Shown here piece by piece: positions 13,575 through 24,483 of a stretch of 64,000 bases of DNA. Source of the DNA: Ophioderma brevispina (Eukaryota; Echinodermata; Ophiuroidea; Amphilepidida; Ophiodermatidae); NCBI GenBank assembly GCA_023653785.1, contig JAMKCH010012771.1:1-64000 (forward strand). The letters are read 5' to 3'. The notes beneath the pieces were generated by a model that saw nothing but the letters and a program-made list of their open reading frames with translations, did not search any database and was not told the origin of the DNA. Every line of letters begins with the position of its first letter. The first letter of the stretch is position 1. The position numbers and the translations under genes are program-made.

Positions 13575-13650
13575 AACAAAACTGAAAGGAAAGAAAACTA
13601 AAAAGAAGAAAACCTAAAAAGAAAAGAAACAAACAAACAAACAAAGAAAC
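12890..13650 (+). repeat. long purine-only GAAA-type repeat
   Basis: Over 700 bases are almost purely A and G on the plus strand. They contain a loose repeat of AACTAAAAAGAAAAGTAAAA (period near 28-30 bases) at about 13000-13200 and a homopolymer A tract around 13550. The lysine-rich and phenylalanine-rich frames here are artefacts of composition. Confidence 0.9.
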
Positions 13651-14580
13651 GAATGCATGAGAGAAGCTGGGAAGAAGGAAAGAACAAAGACTTAAGGTGC
13701 AATTCTTGTTTATGTTTAGTTGAGTATGTCGATGTTCGAAGGGTCAAGCGAAACATATTAAAAGCAAAACTGTGGCATGAAAATAAGAACAACAATGCGG
13801 TGAGAACATCAAAATCCACGCAGCATAAACTGTCCGCGTACTATTTCGCTGCCATTTTGTCGTCGAAATCGCCCCCCAGCTGTCCACGCATTACCCCAAA
13901 TTTACCCAAATCGCTCGAGGATGATGCCGGGGGGAAATATCCTGCTCCGCCAGGTGCGTACACAACTACGCACGGCTTAATTCGAAACGGGCGATCGCCA
14001 CTCTAGTTACTATAGTTAGTAAAATATAGCTCGGTGGTTCGCTGCCAATTTAAGCGCGTAACTTTCGGTACCGCGCGTAGCATATGTACACTTTACGGCT
14101 TCGAAAGGTCGCCGTACTTTCGCACTCGCTGCGCCGTGTAACATTCTATAAACGGTATCCAGTGATTCTGGATCTCGGGGGGAAACGGATCCAGATCTGG
14201 AGCTGCACTGCAGTTTGTAGGATTGCGCATTATATCAGGCATTCGTTGTGGCTGAGGGGGTTTACTTTTTAGTGGTTAATAATGAAAATTTTAGATTTAC
14301 CTACCCAATGCTCATGATCCAACTTGCATCGAGCTTACAATATTCATTTTGAAAAATTGATTTTTTTAAGGAAATATTACTCTTAAATATCCAAACTGTT
14401 ATAAAGTCTGATGTTAGAATATGAATTGTAGGTTTATGAGACACCGTCTTATACCAAGGACGTAAAACATTTATATGAAATCTAGAAATACTGAATAATG
14501 AAATAGTGACCTCATCCTTTTTTCGAACAGTCAACTGGAAAATAACAATCCAATTTCATTGGCCTTAAATTTTTGTTTTA
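13651..14580. other. GC-richer spacer between low-complexity blocks
   Basis: 13800-14260 is visibly richer in CG dinucleotides than its neighbours and contains GGATCCAGATCTGG. No gene recognised. One 117-codon frame (13653-14006) has no family signature. Confidence 0.35.
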
Positions 14581-14629
14581 TTGAATCTGCTTATATTATT
14601 TATTAATATTTTTTAATTAATTTTAATTA

Positions 14630-15230
14630 ATATTGAAAAAAATTTTTCTTTTAAATTCTTATTGGTTCCGTCTTTTCTTTTTTTATTGTCTTTTTTAGCG
14701 TTTTCTATTGTTCCACTCATTGATCAATTGTTAAGTCTTTTGAATTTTTATTTGGTATTTTTATTTATATTTAAATTATTTTCTTTGTTCCATTGTAATT
14801 TTGTTTTATTATTATTAGTTTCAACTTATCTTTATTTTTTATTATTTTAAAGATTTTTATTTTATTAGTTCGTTTATTTTAGTATTTTGTTTATTGGTGT
14901 ATTTTATTTTAGTTGCATGTTATGAGTTTTTACATTTATTTTTGTTCATGTACTTTTGGGATTAATTTAATTTGATTATATTATTTATGTATGTTAATTA
15001 AATTTTAAGTTAAAAAAAGAAAAATTTTTCTTTTAAATTTTATCTGTTATTTGTTTTTTTTTTTTATTTTGTAATTTGCGTTTTTTCTTTTTTTCACTAT
15101 GGTTCAATTGTTAATTCTTGATTTTTTATTTTGTATTTTATATATGTTTAAATTTATTTCTTTTTGTTTCCGTTGTGTAATCTTGTTTTATTTTATTATT
15201 TTCATTTTGCTAACTTATTCCCAACTTCGT
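14630..15230. repeat. T-rich tandem duplication, about 381-base unit
   Basis: AATTTTTCTTTTAAAT at 14641 recurs at 15023, and CAATTGTTAA at 14725 recurs as CAATTGTTAAT at 15105. The order of the other phrases is the same (TTTGTTCC/TTTGTTTCCG then TTTTGTTTTATT). The offset is about 381 bases, with considerable divergence between units. Confidence 0.6.
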
Positions 15231-15769
15231 GATTCAATTAAGCGTTGTAGGTTGTTAAAAAAAGAAAAAAAAAAAAAAAAGGGGGAAAGGGAGGACAGGA
15301 AAAAAGCTGCTGCCAACGAAAGTTAAAACTCAAAGTTGTGTTTAATCATTTGCATTTGACTCGGTGATTCTCCGATTTCGGCTCTTTCGGCATTTTTATT
15401 TGTTTTGATGACATTAGGAAGGTTTAGCACGCTTTTCTGTTATTGTTGAAATCTGTATAATGGGCAGTTCTCCAGATTTCCACACACCACCAATCTTGTT
15501 TCTTACCTTCTTCCTCACCACAAACCATTAGACACTACCTAATCTCACATCAGATCACTTTACTAAGTGGAGCAAATTATTACTTCTGCGATTATAAAGT
15601 GAGAAATATATTCATCTACAACATTCCTTGTACTAATGTTGGTTTTTATCGGCAATATTTTGCAGGCACAAAATGTAAACAACGATAGTAAGGTGCGCCC
15701 TGTGCTGGAGCGAAGCTTATAGTCTGTCACCTCATTAGCATAATGACATGTTTACGTTTTTTAAATATT
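15231..15769. other. non-coding spacer
   Basis: A-run near 15265, otherwise mixed sequence. Nothing recognised. Confidence 0.4.
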
Positions 15770-16000
15770 GGGAACCAATCAGGAAGTCAGAAAAGGACCA
15801 TGGTCAAATGACCATCATACCTGAGACCAATTCAGAATGTTGGGGAAAAAAGCCAATGCAAATAGCAATTCATACTTGGTCAAAACCAATAGAATGCCAG
15901 AAACGGACCATGGATTTTTACGTCATCACTTTTAGAGGCAAACAATTAGTATTAGGTAAAAAGAACACAGGGCGGGGCTGTATTCGCAATTGTCCAATGA
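15770..16000 (+). promoter_or_regulatory. CCAAT / octamer / GC-box cluster, candidate promoter
   Basis: Four CCAAT boxes lie on the plus strand at 15775, 15853, 15886 and 15994. An octamer ATGCAAAT is at 15856-15863 and a GC box GGGCGGGGC at 15970-15978. CCAAT boxes bind NF-Y, octamers bind POU factors and GC boxes bind Sp1-type factors. There is no TATA box at the expected distance. Two of the CCAAT boxes belong to an imperfect duplication of about 110 bases (AACCAAT...GGACCATGG), so the cluster is partly repeat-born. It is the densest core-promoter-like region in the window, yet no gene is proven downstream. Confidence 0.3.
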
Positions 16001-16098
16001 GATAGTTAAGAGAGAAAACTCCTAATGCATAATGGGGCCAAGGTACCCCGGAGGCCGGCTGGCCAAGGAAAAAAGGGTTGCCTCAGCAGATTGGAGAT

Positions 16099-16519
16099 AT
16101 GGACCACGATGAAAGCGAGCATATATTGCTAGACTCCACCCAAAAGTTATACAAGCTTACAATTATTTGTAGGTTTGTTTTCAGCACATTTGGCGATGGG
16201 TGCTTGAGCTGCATTACTGGTTCGGCAAGATAACTGTCCGAGACTGTATAAGTAAGGCTAATTGACTTGTAAGCTTTGTGAGATGTTTTGTTTCACGATA
16301 AGCCATACTTCCCCCGACCTTGATTCCTGTTCACACCACCATTGATCCCAAATGAATCTGGACAACCATTTCTATTTAATTCCTCCAGTTTCCTACGTTA
16401 CTCACCTCTCCTCAAGTTCCACACCTGGCCTTCCCTTTGTACGCCCATGACCTACCTGGCAAGAAGTAGAAGAAGTTACACGTACATTTGAAGCACCTTA
16501 TAAGTTATGGAATCACCAG
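16099..16519 (+). other. possible 5' exon region downstream of the CCAAT cluster
   Basis: Two candidate starts exist. ATG at 16099 opens a 44-codon frame (MDHDESEHILLDS...) that stops at 16233. ATG at 16507 is followed after four codons by a consensus donor, CCAG|GTAAGC at 16519/16520. Either could be a short first coding exon, with the region between as 5' UTR. No downstream exon is recognised, so this is a suggestion only. Confidence 0.15.
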
Positions 16520-17139
16520 GTAAGCATATGTAGGCCTTATAAATTTAGGCCTAGACTTGTTGACTGTCACGATTTGCTAAGTTAGAAGTTGAATTGATGC
16601 TGAAACTTCAACGACTGTCATTTGGAATTCAATGACTTAAGTTGATTCTCATGTTTAACACGAGTCTCAGTCTAGACTCGATAAAAACTAGTAATTATTA
16701 CTAGAGTGTGTCAGGTAATGGTATAGTTACGTCTATGTAACCCTAGCTTGCATAGGCTATCCAACGTGAGTGCATATTTCAAACAGCGATCTGTAATAAA
16801 TAATTGGCAATAAAGCAAATGATTGTTGTTTTGATTATGATAAAACCCTGTGTGAATTGTGGATAATTGTCAATGTCAGCATTGAGTAGTTACAACATAG
16901 ATCGAGACAATAATTGCTAGATTCCTGAACTAGAGTCCAGATAGCTATCCTATCAACATTATGCCTGTACCGTAGACTGCCATAATTCTAGGATTTCTGA
17001 ACGTATCCCGCTCGGACTAATCTCAATATAACACCCACTTCCACGCGCTCTTCAAAGCAAAACAACGGCACATCTTCCTGGTAAAAACAGCTCAAACAAG
17101 AACAAAACTAAATAATCAACAATTGAAAAACCAAATATT

Positions 17140-17225
17140 CTATGACCGATTTCGAACCCAGGGACCAACGGGGGGAAAATAATCCAGTGTGTAAGTGCCT
17201 TAAACCTACGCTACATAGGAACTTG
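17140..17225 (-). repeat. tRNA-derived SINE head
   Basis: On the minus strand an A-box-like TAGCGTAGGTTTAAG (17199-17213) is followed by a B-box-like TGGGTTCGAAAT (17149-17160), the order of an RNA polymerase III internal promoter. The roughly 50-base gap would fit a long-variable-arm (Leu or Ser) tRNA ancestor. The stems do not fold into a convincing intact tRNA, so I call it SINE-related. Confidence 0.4.
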
Positions 17226-17539
17226 TGACCTTAATGTGTAATCTGCTCATTTTCACAATGTGAATGATGACAACTCGAGTCACATTGACATGACCCAATA
17301 TGGCGTGTTACGTGGAGGAACCATATACAGTGTTTTAAAAAACGTTAAAAATATTCCTTAATCGCAAGGAAAAAATGGAGAACTTCTTCTTGATTAACTC
17401 TCTGCCGAAAGAAATTATTTTTAGGTCATCGGGTATCTCGAGCAACTCATATTTTTTCCCCATATTTGGAACATCCGCTTATGTAACATAATCGTGATGT
17501 AACGTAGAAATCCACATTTGGCTACAGTGTTCCTACGGG

Positions 17540-17850
17540 CGGTTCCGGAAAGTGTTAGCGCTGTGTCACGACTGCAAGATATTATATAGTTCTGCGCGAG
17601 CGATTAACGTTCATCTCCGGAAAACGAAGTGTTCTCTGTAAATTTGTTGTTAGAGGGTCCGTAACTGTGTTTTGTTTTGAATATGTATCGTCAATTGGTC
17701 TGAACCCTATAGAACCTAGCGATAAAATTGAACGTTTTTGTAGGTACTTCGGTGCTCGCAAACACGAAAGTAAGGCACACCGCTATACGGACCGCATCCT
17801 TTACCAACTTACCGGACCGCCGTATACGGTATCAAAGCACGCTAATATTT
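17540..17850 (+). repeat. dispersed repeat R2, copy at 17.5 kb
   Basis: Shares with 25500-25960 the ordered phrases GTGTCAC.GACTGC.A.AGATATTAT, ATCTCCGGAAAACG, TATGTTTTGTTTT or close, CGTTTTTGT.GGTACTTCGG and TTACCGGACCGCCGTA. No reading frame is conserved between the copies. Confidence 0.65.
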
Positions 17851-17864
17851 GCGCCCGTCGGCGC

Positions 17865-18065
17865 CCTAAAAATTAATATGGTCGACCAAAAAGGGGCATA
17901 TTTTGCTCATAACTCCCAACCAAACATGCTTTAGCCTCTATTTCACATGGTAATGAAACAAGTAGTTTTTTTTTTCTGATACAAACAATTTTGACCACTT
18001 CCTGTAAAATCTGAGGTCCCCGGTGAGAGGCTATTAGCGATCGTGCCATTGACCTTTAATCATCC
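17865..18065 (+). repeat. dispersed repeat R1, 3' half
   Basis: Matches 27690-27895 over AAATTAATAT, GGTCGACCAAAA, ATTTTGCTCATA, AACCAAACAT, GACCACTTC and the closing CCTTTAA. Here it directly follows an R2 copy. Confidence 0.6.
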
Positions 18066-18597
18066 TCAGAGATACTTTGGTTTGAGTAGGAGCGGCAGCG
18101 CGAAGAGCCTTAGGGGACGAGGACTGATTTTTTAATTAAAGTTGGGCTTTAAAACTGAATTTTGGACCTAGTTAATGGTCTTGGCAACTGATTTTTTTGG
18201 CCAAAATAATGGCAGTTAAAATACAAAATAATGTTCCCCCAATTTGGCCGAAGAACGACAATTTTTGAATGTTTTGGCATTTTTTTTTTGTGTGTGCTAG
18301 CCAAATGTTAACCCTGCACATATTGGACTTATACTTTTACCCATTGATCAATTCATCTCATACTCGGGTCCGAAGAACCACTGGCCCAAGACTCATAATG
18401 GGATGTTGCACAGATTGACCTCTGATGACGCCCATATGACCTTTTAGCCCATTCACAAACCGCGATGGGAGACGCACACTTGCGTGTGATAGTTTAAGTG
18501 CGCGGACACACCCACCCACACAAACAAATACAAAATATTTTGGGGTGTACATTTTCATGTATGATGTGTTTTTATTCTTATAACGCGCAACATATAT

Positions 18598-19233
18598 GGC
18601 AATCATTTTGTACAACAATTCGATATTCCAAGAATATCGCCCATATTCCAAGATTCTCGATTGATATTCCAAGATTATCAACCGATAAGATTTTCGATTG
18701 ATAAACCTGGTTTATCGCCGATATTCCAAGATTATCAAAATGTGGTTGATATTCCAAGATTCTCGATTAATATTCCAAGTTTTAACCGATAATCCAAGAT
18801 TTTCAACTCTTGCCAAATTTGCAATGAATCGAAAATCTTGGAATATCGAGATGAAAATCTTGTATTATCGGCGATAAACTTGGAATATCGGTTGATAATC
18901 TTGGATTCGCTCACCTAATGTGCAAAAAAATCGAAAATCTTGGAATATCGAATCGAAAATCTTGGAATATCGAGTGAAAAATCATGGATTATTGGCGATT
19001 ACAACTCGAATATCGGTCGAAATCCTAGATTCCTCACGCCAATGTAAAATAAATGAAAACTTGGAATATCGAGTCGAAAATCTGGATTTTCAATGATAAA
19101 ATTGGGAATATCGGTCGATTATAAACGCCAAATCTTGGAAATGAGTTAATAATCTTGGAATATCCATCGAGAATCTTGGAATATCGGCGATATTCTTGGA
19201 ATATCGACTTATTGTACAAAATGCTTGTCACAG
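18598..19233. mobile_element. foldback element of short GATATTCCAAGAT subrepeats
   Basis: The left end (CATTTTGTACAACAATTCG then GATATTCCAAGAATATCGCC) is the reverse complement, with few changes, of the right end. The left arm carries many direct copies of GATATTCCAAGATT and the right arm their complement AATCTTGGAATATC; the arms meet near 18830. ACATATAT at 18590-18597 recurs at 19234-19241, which could be an 8-base target duplication, but the terminal repeats do not start exactly at those edges. No open frame of note. Confidence 0.7.
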
Positions 19234-19254
19234 ACATATATATCCACCGAAGAT

Positions 19255-19500
19255 CGTCTAAGAGTTCTACAACACAGTAAATCCAGAACAGGGGAAAAAG
19301 TCCTTTCTCGGAGAAAAAAAAATGTGAGAACTGGTAATGGATCGGAAATCCAAATCACGTACAACACTTGCTCCACTCAGTAGAATCGAACCAGTGAGCG
19401 ATCGACTGGTACACCAAACCGCCCTCCCAAATGCTTCTCGGTTTGTGGGCAAGCTGGGATTGGTGGTTCGAAGGTGGTCTGGATCCAAAGAAAATCCTAT
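19255..19500 (-). repeat. possible tRNA-related SINE fragment
   Basis: On the minus strand GGTTCGATTC (19383-19392) fits a polymerase III B box, and a second GGTTCGAA string lies on the plus strand near 19466. The A box is not convincing. Confidence 0.2.
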
Positions 19501-20270
19501 GCATTTTTTTTGCTGGTGGGGGATAGTTACCATGAAGTGGGTTTGAATATTTGTCGACATTTGTGCTGTTTTTGAAAGGTACATATTCGAATGGCAAGAT
19601 CAGTGTTATAGTTAAGTCATCTGGAGCCAATTCCGTGACCGTTGAGAGCATAGGTCCATGAAGGTTAATGAACAAAATGAGCGAGGGTGTGTACCTCGTG
19701 AAACTCTGGGCAGTACCCAGGAGGGTGAAATCAATAATACAGGGGTAAAAATTAAAAATGCTTGGATTGCAAACAGGTAATTAAAGTGGCGGCTTGTTAT
19801 TATGATTAAAAAGGATAGTGGTGTGCTTATAACTTATGGTTAAGGAGGATATAACACAAACTGTCAAGTGTAAAAGATCATCACCAAAGGTCAAAATTAA
19901 TGATTTAAAAAAAAAAAAATGGTCTCAAATCTGTTCATTGCAGTTTGTGAAGACATTGTTCTCAAGTTTATGTTAGACACTATTACTTTTAATATTAACA
20001 TCTGCGCAATGAACGAAAGTTTAGTACGTTGCATACGCATTAAGTTACCGTTCCGCTGGATGTGGAACTTACCAGAAACATTTGCTTGAGGCAATTATGT
20101 TACTGTAAAAATATGTTTGTCGTATCATATTCATGAATCAATTTTAAGCCTTTGTCAAATATCAATTTAATAAAGTTAGTTGTACATGCTATTACCAAGT
20201 TCTCAAATTTATTGCGCTCTTGATTCATCACCTTTATTATTAGAAAACTCTACAGTTGGTCTTATTCATA
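19501..20270. other. non-coding spacer
   Basis: AT-rich sequence with no recognised gene or repeat partner. Confidence 0.4.
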
Positions 20271-20274
20271 ATGC

Positions 20275-20420
20275 GAACAGGGTTCCGCAAGGGGTCTTAA
20301 TTTCACGGCAAATTGGTCCCGTAAGGGGTATATTTTCACTGAAAAAAAATATAGTTAGAATTTCACCAAAAAACTTAGTCCCGTTAGGGGTATATTTTCA
20401 CTGAAAAGTGGTTCCCGTTA
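20275..20420 (+). repeat. short tandem repeat with GTTAGGGGTATATTTTCACT
   Basis: Variants of CCCGTTAGGGGTATATTTTC followed by ACTGAAAA occur at about 20320 and 20383, with diverged relatives at about 20283 and 20413. The spacing is near 40-65 bases. Confidence 0.55.
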
Positions 20421-20429
20421 GGCGTCACT

Positions 20430-21140
20430 TTCAGATCCCCTGGAACGAGCATGGGTCCCAACAAAACCCTAAGACCCTCCCGGGCCCTGCAGCAGCAGTG
20501 AGCGGGGAAATGACTCTATTTATAGAGTTCGGGAAGGGATGAAAGAGATAGACACCATCTTTTACCCGTGTCACTAGAACCGGTGGGCCTCTAACATCTA
20601 CCGCTTCAGCGGCCTTCGGGGTTATTAATTACTACTCTAGGATACGAAACTTCTAAGTACTTCAGGGCTTAATTTAGGCTGCATTTAAACACTAAACAGA
20701 AAAAGGACAGAAAAATGCTCACCTGCAATATACGCACTCCACTCTTAAAGAATAAAGGTTCAAAATAGAACCCCTTTTGTCCTGTATTTAGCGCCCTAAA
20801 CACTGCTAGGTTCTATAAAGAACATTAAAAAGTTCCTATATAAATTCAACATTTAAATAGGCCGAAGAAGGTCCTTTTTTGTATGTGTTCCACGATAATA
20901 ATTTTGTAAAGTCCAGCTTCTTCTTCTAATATATTTTTACTGACTAAATAACAATAATTTCTTTGCTGTTCTTCCAAGAATCTCTGAAGGGTGCTTCATT
21001 ACATAACCTTTAAGGGTTTCTAAGAGTTTTTAAAATTCCTATATACAAAAGAAACCTATTTCTTGGCCACAGAACTTGGTTTTGGTTCTATGACGGAACC
21101 TACGAATATTCGTTCACTTAAGTGACTTGATAGATTGCAA
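20430..21140. other. non-coding spacer
   Basis: No gene, RNA or repeat partner recognised. Confidence 0.4.
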
Positions 21141-21795
21141 AAGAAATCACTCCATCTCCTTGAATTGATGAACTTCTAAAATCTGGCATTCTTCCTCTGG
21201 GACCAATTGCTCTCCTGTGAGCATGGTTAGGTGTTCTACTACCGGTGTCCATAACTACAGTGTCAATGAGACTGATGTCCTACCAAACCCATCGTCTATT
21301 GTATTCTCCATTGAGTGCCCGTATGCATCGTTTGTCTCAGCACTGTACCCAAATGGCCTCGTCTACAAGGTCACGGTTTATTCCGTACTGGTTGCTATGG
21401 TGGCTAGGAAACTCTCTTCCTGGGGGACCCTCAGTTTCTTTATACACCGCACTTCTTTTCTGCAAGCATGAATGGAACTTTTAGTGATCATCAGTGAGAC
21501 ACCCATTTGCTGTCAAAATTTTAAGGTCAAGCACCTACGTTGCTAGGAACTCCATTTGGAACTCACTCTCGAGCATCTGTCTTCTCAGCACTCCTGGCAA
21601 TCGCTGCCTTCAAGTCCAACAGTAGATGTATACTTTTCTTTCTTGTCAAATATTTTAATTTTACCTTTTATTTTAACATTTATTATTCCTATTCCATCAG
21701 GTGATCTGTATGTGAATATCTGCTTGGACCTGACATGTGAGACTGTGTGTACGGCGGTGGCACCAATCAAATTACTTTTTCTGTCAGTAGTTTAA
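21140..21795 (+). other. exon-like interval, unproven
   Basis: A frame at 21217-21471 has balanced amino acid use (for example VNETDVLPNPSSIVFSIECP). A good 3' splice site follows: a pyrimidine-rich tract ending TCCATCAG at 21700. A short open frame GDLYVNICLDLTCET... runs from there to a stop at 21793. I do not recognise either peptide. The overlapping second frame is also open, so openness alone proves little. Confidence 0.15.
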
Positions 21796-21799
21796 GCTA

Positions 21800-22500
21800 G
21801 TTTTAACGCAGGTCTCTGGTCACCAAGACCACATGATAAATCATGGGTTGTTTTGTAATTGTTTCTTTTTAAATGTTCGGAGTATGGCTTTTAACCTCGT
21901 TTATGCTGTGACTATTGTTGCATGTTTTCATTTTCAACCATCTTTTCATTGGCTCCATCAGGCCATTTAATTGTAATTAAAAACATATCGAGGGTTTACT
22001 GCACGGAGGCCCCATCTTAAATGATCTGCCTTTGACGTGTACCATGTGTTTTTGTCCGAAATACGCGAGTGCCCGAAATACCGGGTGTTGAATTTCCCTC
22101 ATTTCGGCAGTGCCAAATCTAGAAGAGTACTATGCCATGTAGAATTTTTTATTTAGGCCGGCCTAACTCAATAACCACCTACAACGGTGAAGATTGAATA
22201 AGAGGACAACTCGATTCAGTTGACCCTGCACCGAACATTAGTTCAAACACAGTATTCCGTTGTTCGTATATGGCGCCCGGCTATGCTCCCAGGCGGACTA
22301 TAATCTCCTTTTACACCGGGACATCAACGGTTGAAGGAAAAGGAAGTGGAAAAACGCGCGTTTGATTGTGTGGACTGTGACGCGTGTTTAGGCTATAGGC
22401 ACTATCGGTATCAGTGATTTTATGGACTAACAATACAATAAACTCATTAAAACCCAGCACAGCTAACTCTTACCAACAACTTCACTGTGTATTGAGAAAA
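21800..22500. other. non-coding spacer
   Basis: Nothing recognised. Confidence 0.4.
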
Positions 22501-22504
22501 ATTT

Positions 22505-22680
22505 AACTAGATCCAGAAAGTAGCGATGACGTCATCAAAGCAAGACTCATATGGGCAACGAAATCGCTGGCCGGATCCAGCGACAACCGCCGTAGCGTGC
22601 TATTCCGGGTCATGGGGAATCCCCCCGAATTTGCGCTTTTTCTTGTTCCCCTCTTCCCTCCTCCTTCAGTTTCCTCCAGG
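22505..22680 (+). repeat. R2-associated repeat fragment
   Basis: Shares GTAGCGATG(A/G)CGTCATCAAA with 25445 and GAATTTGCG plus a CCCCTCTTCC tract with about 25980-26010. Confidence 0.5.
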
Positions 22681-22719
22681 ATCAACCGACGTCAAGGGTT
22701 AGGGTGATCGTATTGGACA

Positions 22720-22915
22720 TGTCCTTCTATGCCTTTTGTTTTAGTCTCCATCGGGGGGCTAGGGGGAAAACCACGTTCAAAATTCATAATTAATTACTAA
22801 ATCATATAATCGTCTGTTCCCACAATAAAACTTTGGCACATTTTCTTGCAAAAAGAATAAAATGTCACTTCAATTTCATTTCCCCAATATCAGTGACTAG
22901 TGGATACACATAGAC
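22720..22915 (-). repeat. dispersed repeat R3, inverted copy
   Basis: Its reverse complement matches 61745-61925 closely. They share CACTGATATTGGGGAAATG, AATTGAAGTG, CAAGAAAATGTGCCA, GGGAACAGAC and GGTTTTCCC.CTAGCCCCC. A third copy is at 23880-24055. Confidence 0.75.
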
Positions 22916-23136
22916 TTTCAGCAAACAATGGAGTTAAAAAAGATATTTTTTTTCCCCCAATCAACCGTCCCGGTATGCGTGTAGAAAAACACTTCAAATT
23001 CTCTTTCATCTGCGGAGTGCAGCCCCTTGTTATGTGTCGCGCAAGCTGAAGAGATTTCAGCTGTTTACGCTCTCCAATTTAGACTGAGTACTTTTTCAGG
23101 ACAAAAACTAAACATCATTTCACAATAAGTAATATT

Positions 23137-23497
23137 ACACTGTTAAAATTCCGTAAATTAAGAAACAGATTTTCCGTAAAATAACGGAAAAATCTGTTTT
23201 ACAAAAACAATAAAAATAAAAAAAAAAAAAAAAAAACATAAAAAATGTTAATTTACGGAAAGATTACAAAAATTTCGGCAGCAATATTTCCGGAATTTTT
23301 TTTTTGGTTCAGTTAATTTCAAATTACGGAAAATTCTGTTAAACTACAAATTGTTTTTTCCATAATATGAGACAAAGTTATGTAAAATTACTGTCAAATT
23401 TCCGTACTTGACAGAATTCTTGTAATTTACCCTAAAAATGCTGGAATACTGCGCCAGAAATTTCCGTAATTTACGGAAACTTTTTTAAACAGTTGTG
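23137..23497. mobile_element. MITE with TTCCGTAAATTACGGAA-type ends
   Basis: The left terminus CACTGTTAAAATTCCGTAAA and the right terminus (reverse complement CAACTGTTTAAAAAAGTTTCC) are imperfect inverted repeats. The roughly 360-base interior is studded with TTACGGAAA and TTTCCGTAAT in both orientations and holds a 20-base A run. No coding capacity and no clear target duplication. Confidence 0.65.
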
Positions 23498-23879
23498 TTG
23501 AGTTCTATAGTGCGGTGTTCATTAACTTTGGGCAATGTTTGTTCATCATTTATTCGAAAAACAAAGAAAAAGGAAGAAAACATGGAACAAACATCATAAG
23601 GAGAATGTGCTGGCAAGCTTTTGAACCTAACAAACTTTGTGCAGAACCCAAAAATCCGTAACTTATTGCTTACTTCATTTCTATTCAATTTACGCGTTTT
23701 CAGAAGAAGAATTTAGTGTAAAGATCCATATATTAAATTGTACAATGGTTAGTTATGTGCGAGAGGACGGGTATTGTCACTCAAAAACGCGAATCGTGGA
23801 GGTGGTAACACCTGGCAATAACAATGGGCCCGACATACCCGGACCATTGTAATATCTTGAGCTCATGGTTTGCTGCAAG

Positions 23880-24055
23880 TCTCAAATATCCATGTCTATT
23901 ATATTGGGATAAAGAAAATTGATTTTGGTGACACTTTTATATTTTTAAGAAAATGTGCCAGTTTTATGTGCGGAACAGACCAGTTATGTGATCGTAATAT
24001 TTATTAGAATTTAACTTGGTTTTCCTTAGCCCAGATGGGGACTACAGAATTTGTT
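23880..24055 (+). repeat. dispersed repeat R3, direct copy
   Basis: Carries TATTGGGATAAAG, AAGAAAATGTGCCAG, GGAACAGAC and GGTTTTCCTTAGCCC in the same order as the other R3 copies, but is more diverged. Confidence 0.65.
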
Positions 24056-24114
24056 AGTACAGTTGGTTATTTGGTCACCGCCCCATGGTATATATAGAGC
24101 AGACGTAACAAGCA

Positions 24115-24230
24115 AGCATGGATACACCGGTGTTGCGGCAGGGAACCCCTGCGGTACGGCAAGGAAGGTCATCTGCCGATAGCACGGTATTTCGGCGCAG
24201 CATTTGTCACGACATTAATCGGAAATTGCT
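24115..24230 (+). repeat. dispersed repeat R5 rich in TGCCGTACGGCA-like palindromes
   Basis: CTGCGGTACGGCA, GGTCATCTGCCGA and GTATTTCGGC line up with the reverse complement of 31800-31890. It lies just after a TATATATA string at 24090, which I do not count as a promoter. Confidence 0.5.
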
Positions 24231-24483
24231 ATTGGAAGGCTAAAAGTGTAATAAAGTATTGGGACACAACGCGTGGCTTTCTTTGCAGGCCATGGCTGTC
24301 AGAACCCACAAACACGTGCTTAGCTAACAATCAGAAAAGTGAAAAGCAACCCCACCAATTAAAGCAACGCGGTTGCTTTCAGACGTAACTTAAACATTTT
24401 TTCATTAGCTAACGCTTGTTGTCGTTAGCATGACGCGTCAAACGCCAATCAGAAAAGTGAAAAAGTAACGCGTTGCTAATGAA

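Noticed and set aside
13315..13644. Phe-rich minus-strand frame and Lys-rich plus-strand frame
   Set aside because: Purine-only repeat; no real protein.
11590..14230. GATCCAGATC-rich strings at both ends as terminal repeats of a 2.6-kb element
   Set aside because: Only short palindromic strings match; no ordered inverted homology could be followed.
17140..17225. A functional tRNA gene on the minus strand
   Set aside because: A- and B-box-like strings are present, but acceptor and anticodon stems do not pair convincingly; better read as a SINE head.
18590..19241. ACATATAT as a firm 8-base target duplication of the 18.6-kb foldback
   Set aside because: The repeats do not abut symmetrical termini, so it is kept only as a possibility.
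24060..24240. TATATATA box at about 24090 followed by an ATG frame of about 41 codons
   Set aside because: The frame lies in dispersed repeat R5, and the matching copy at 31.8 kb does not keep it open.
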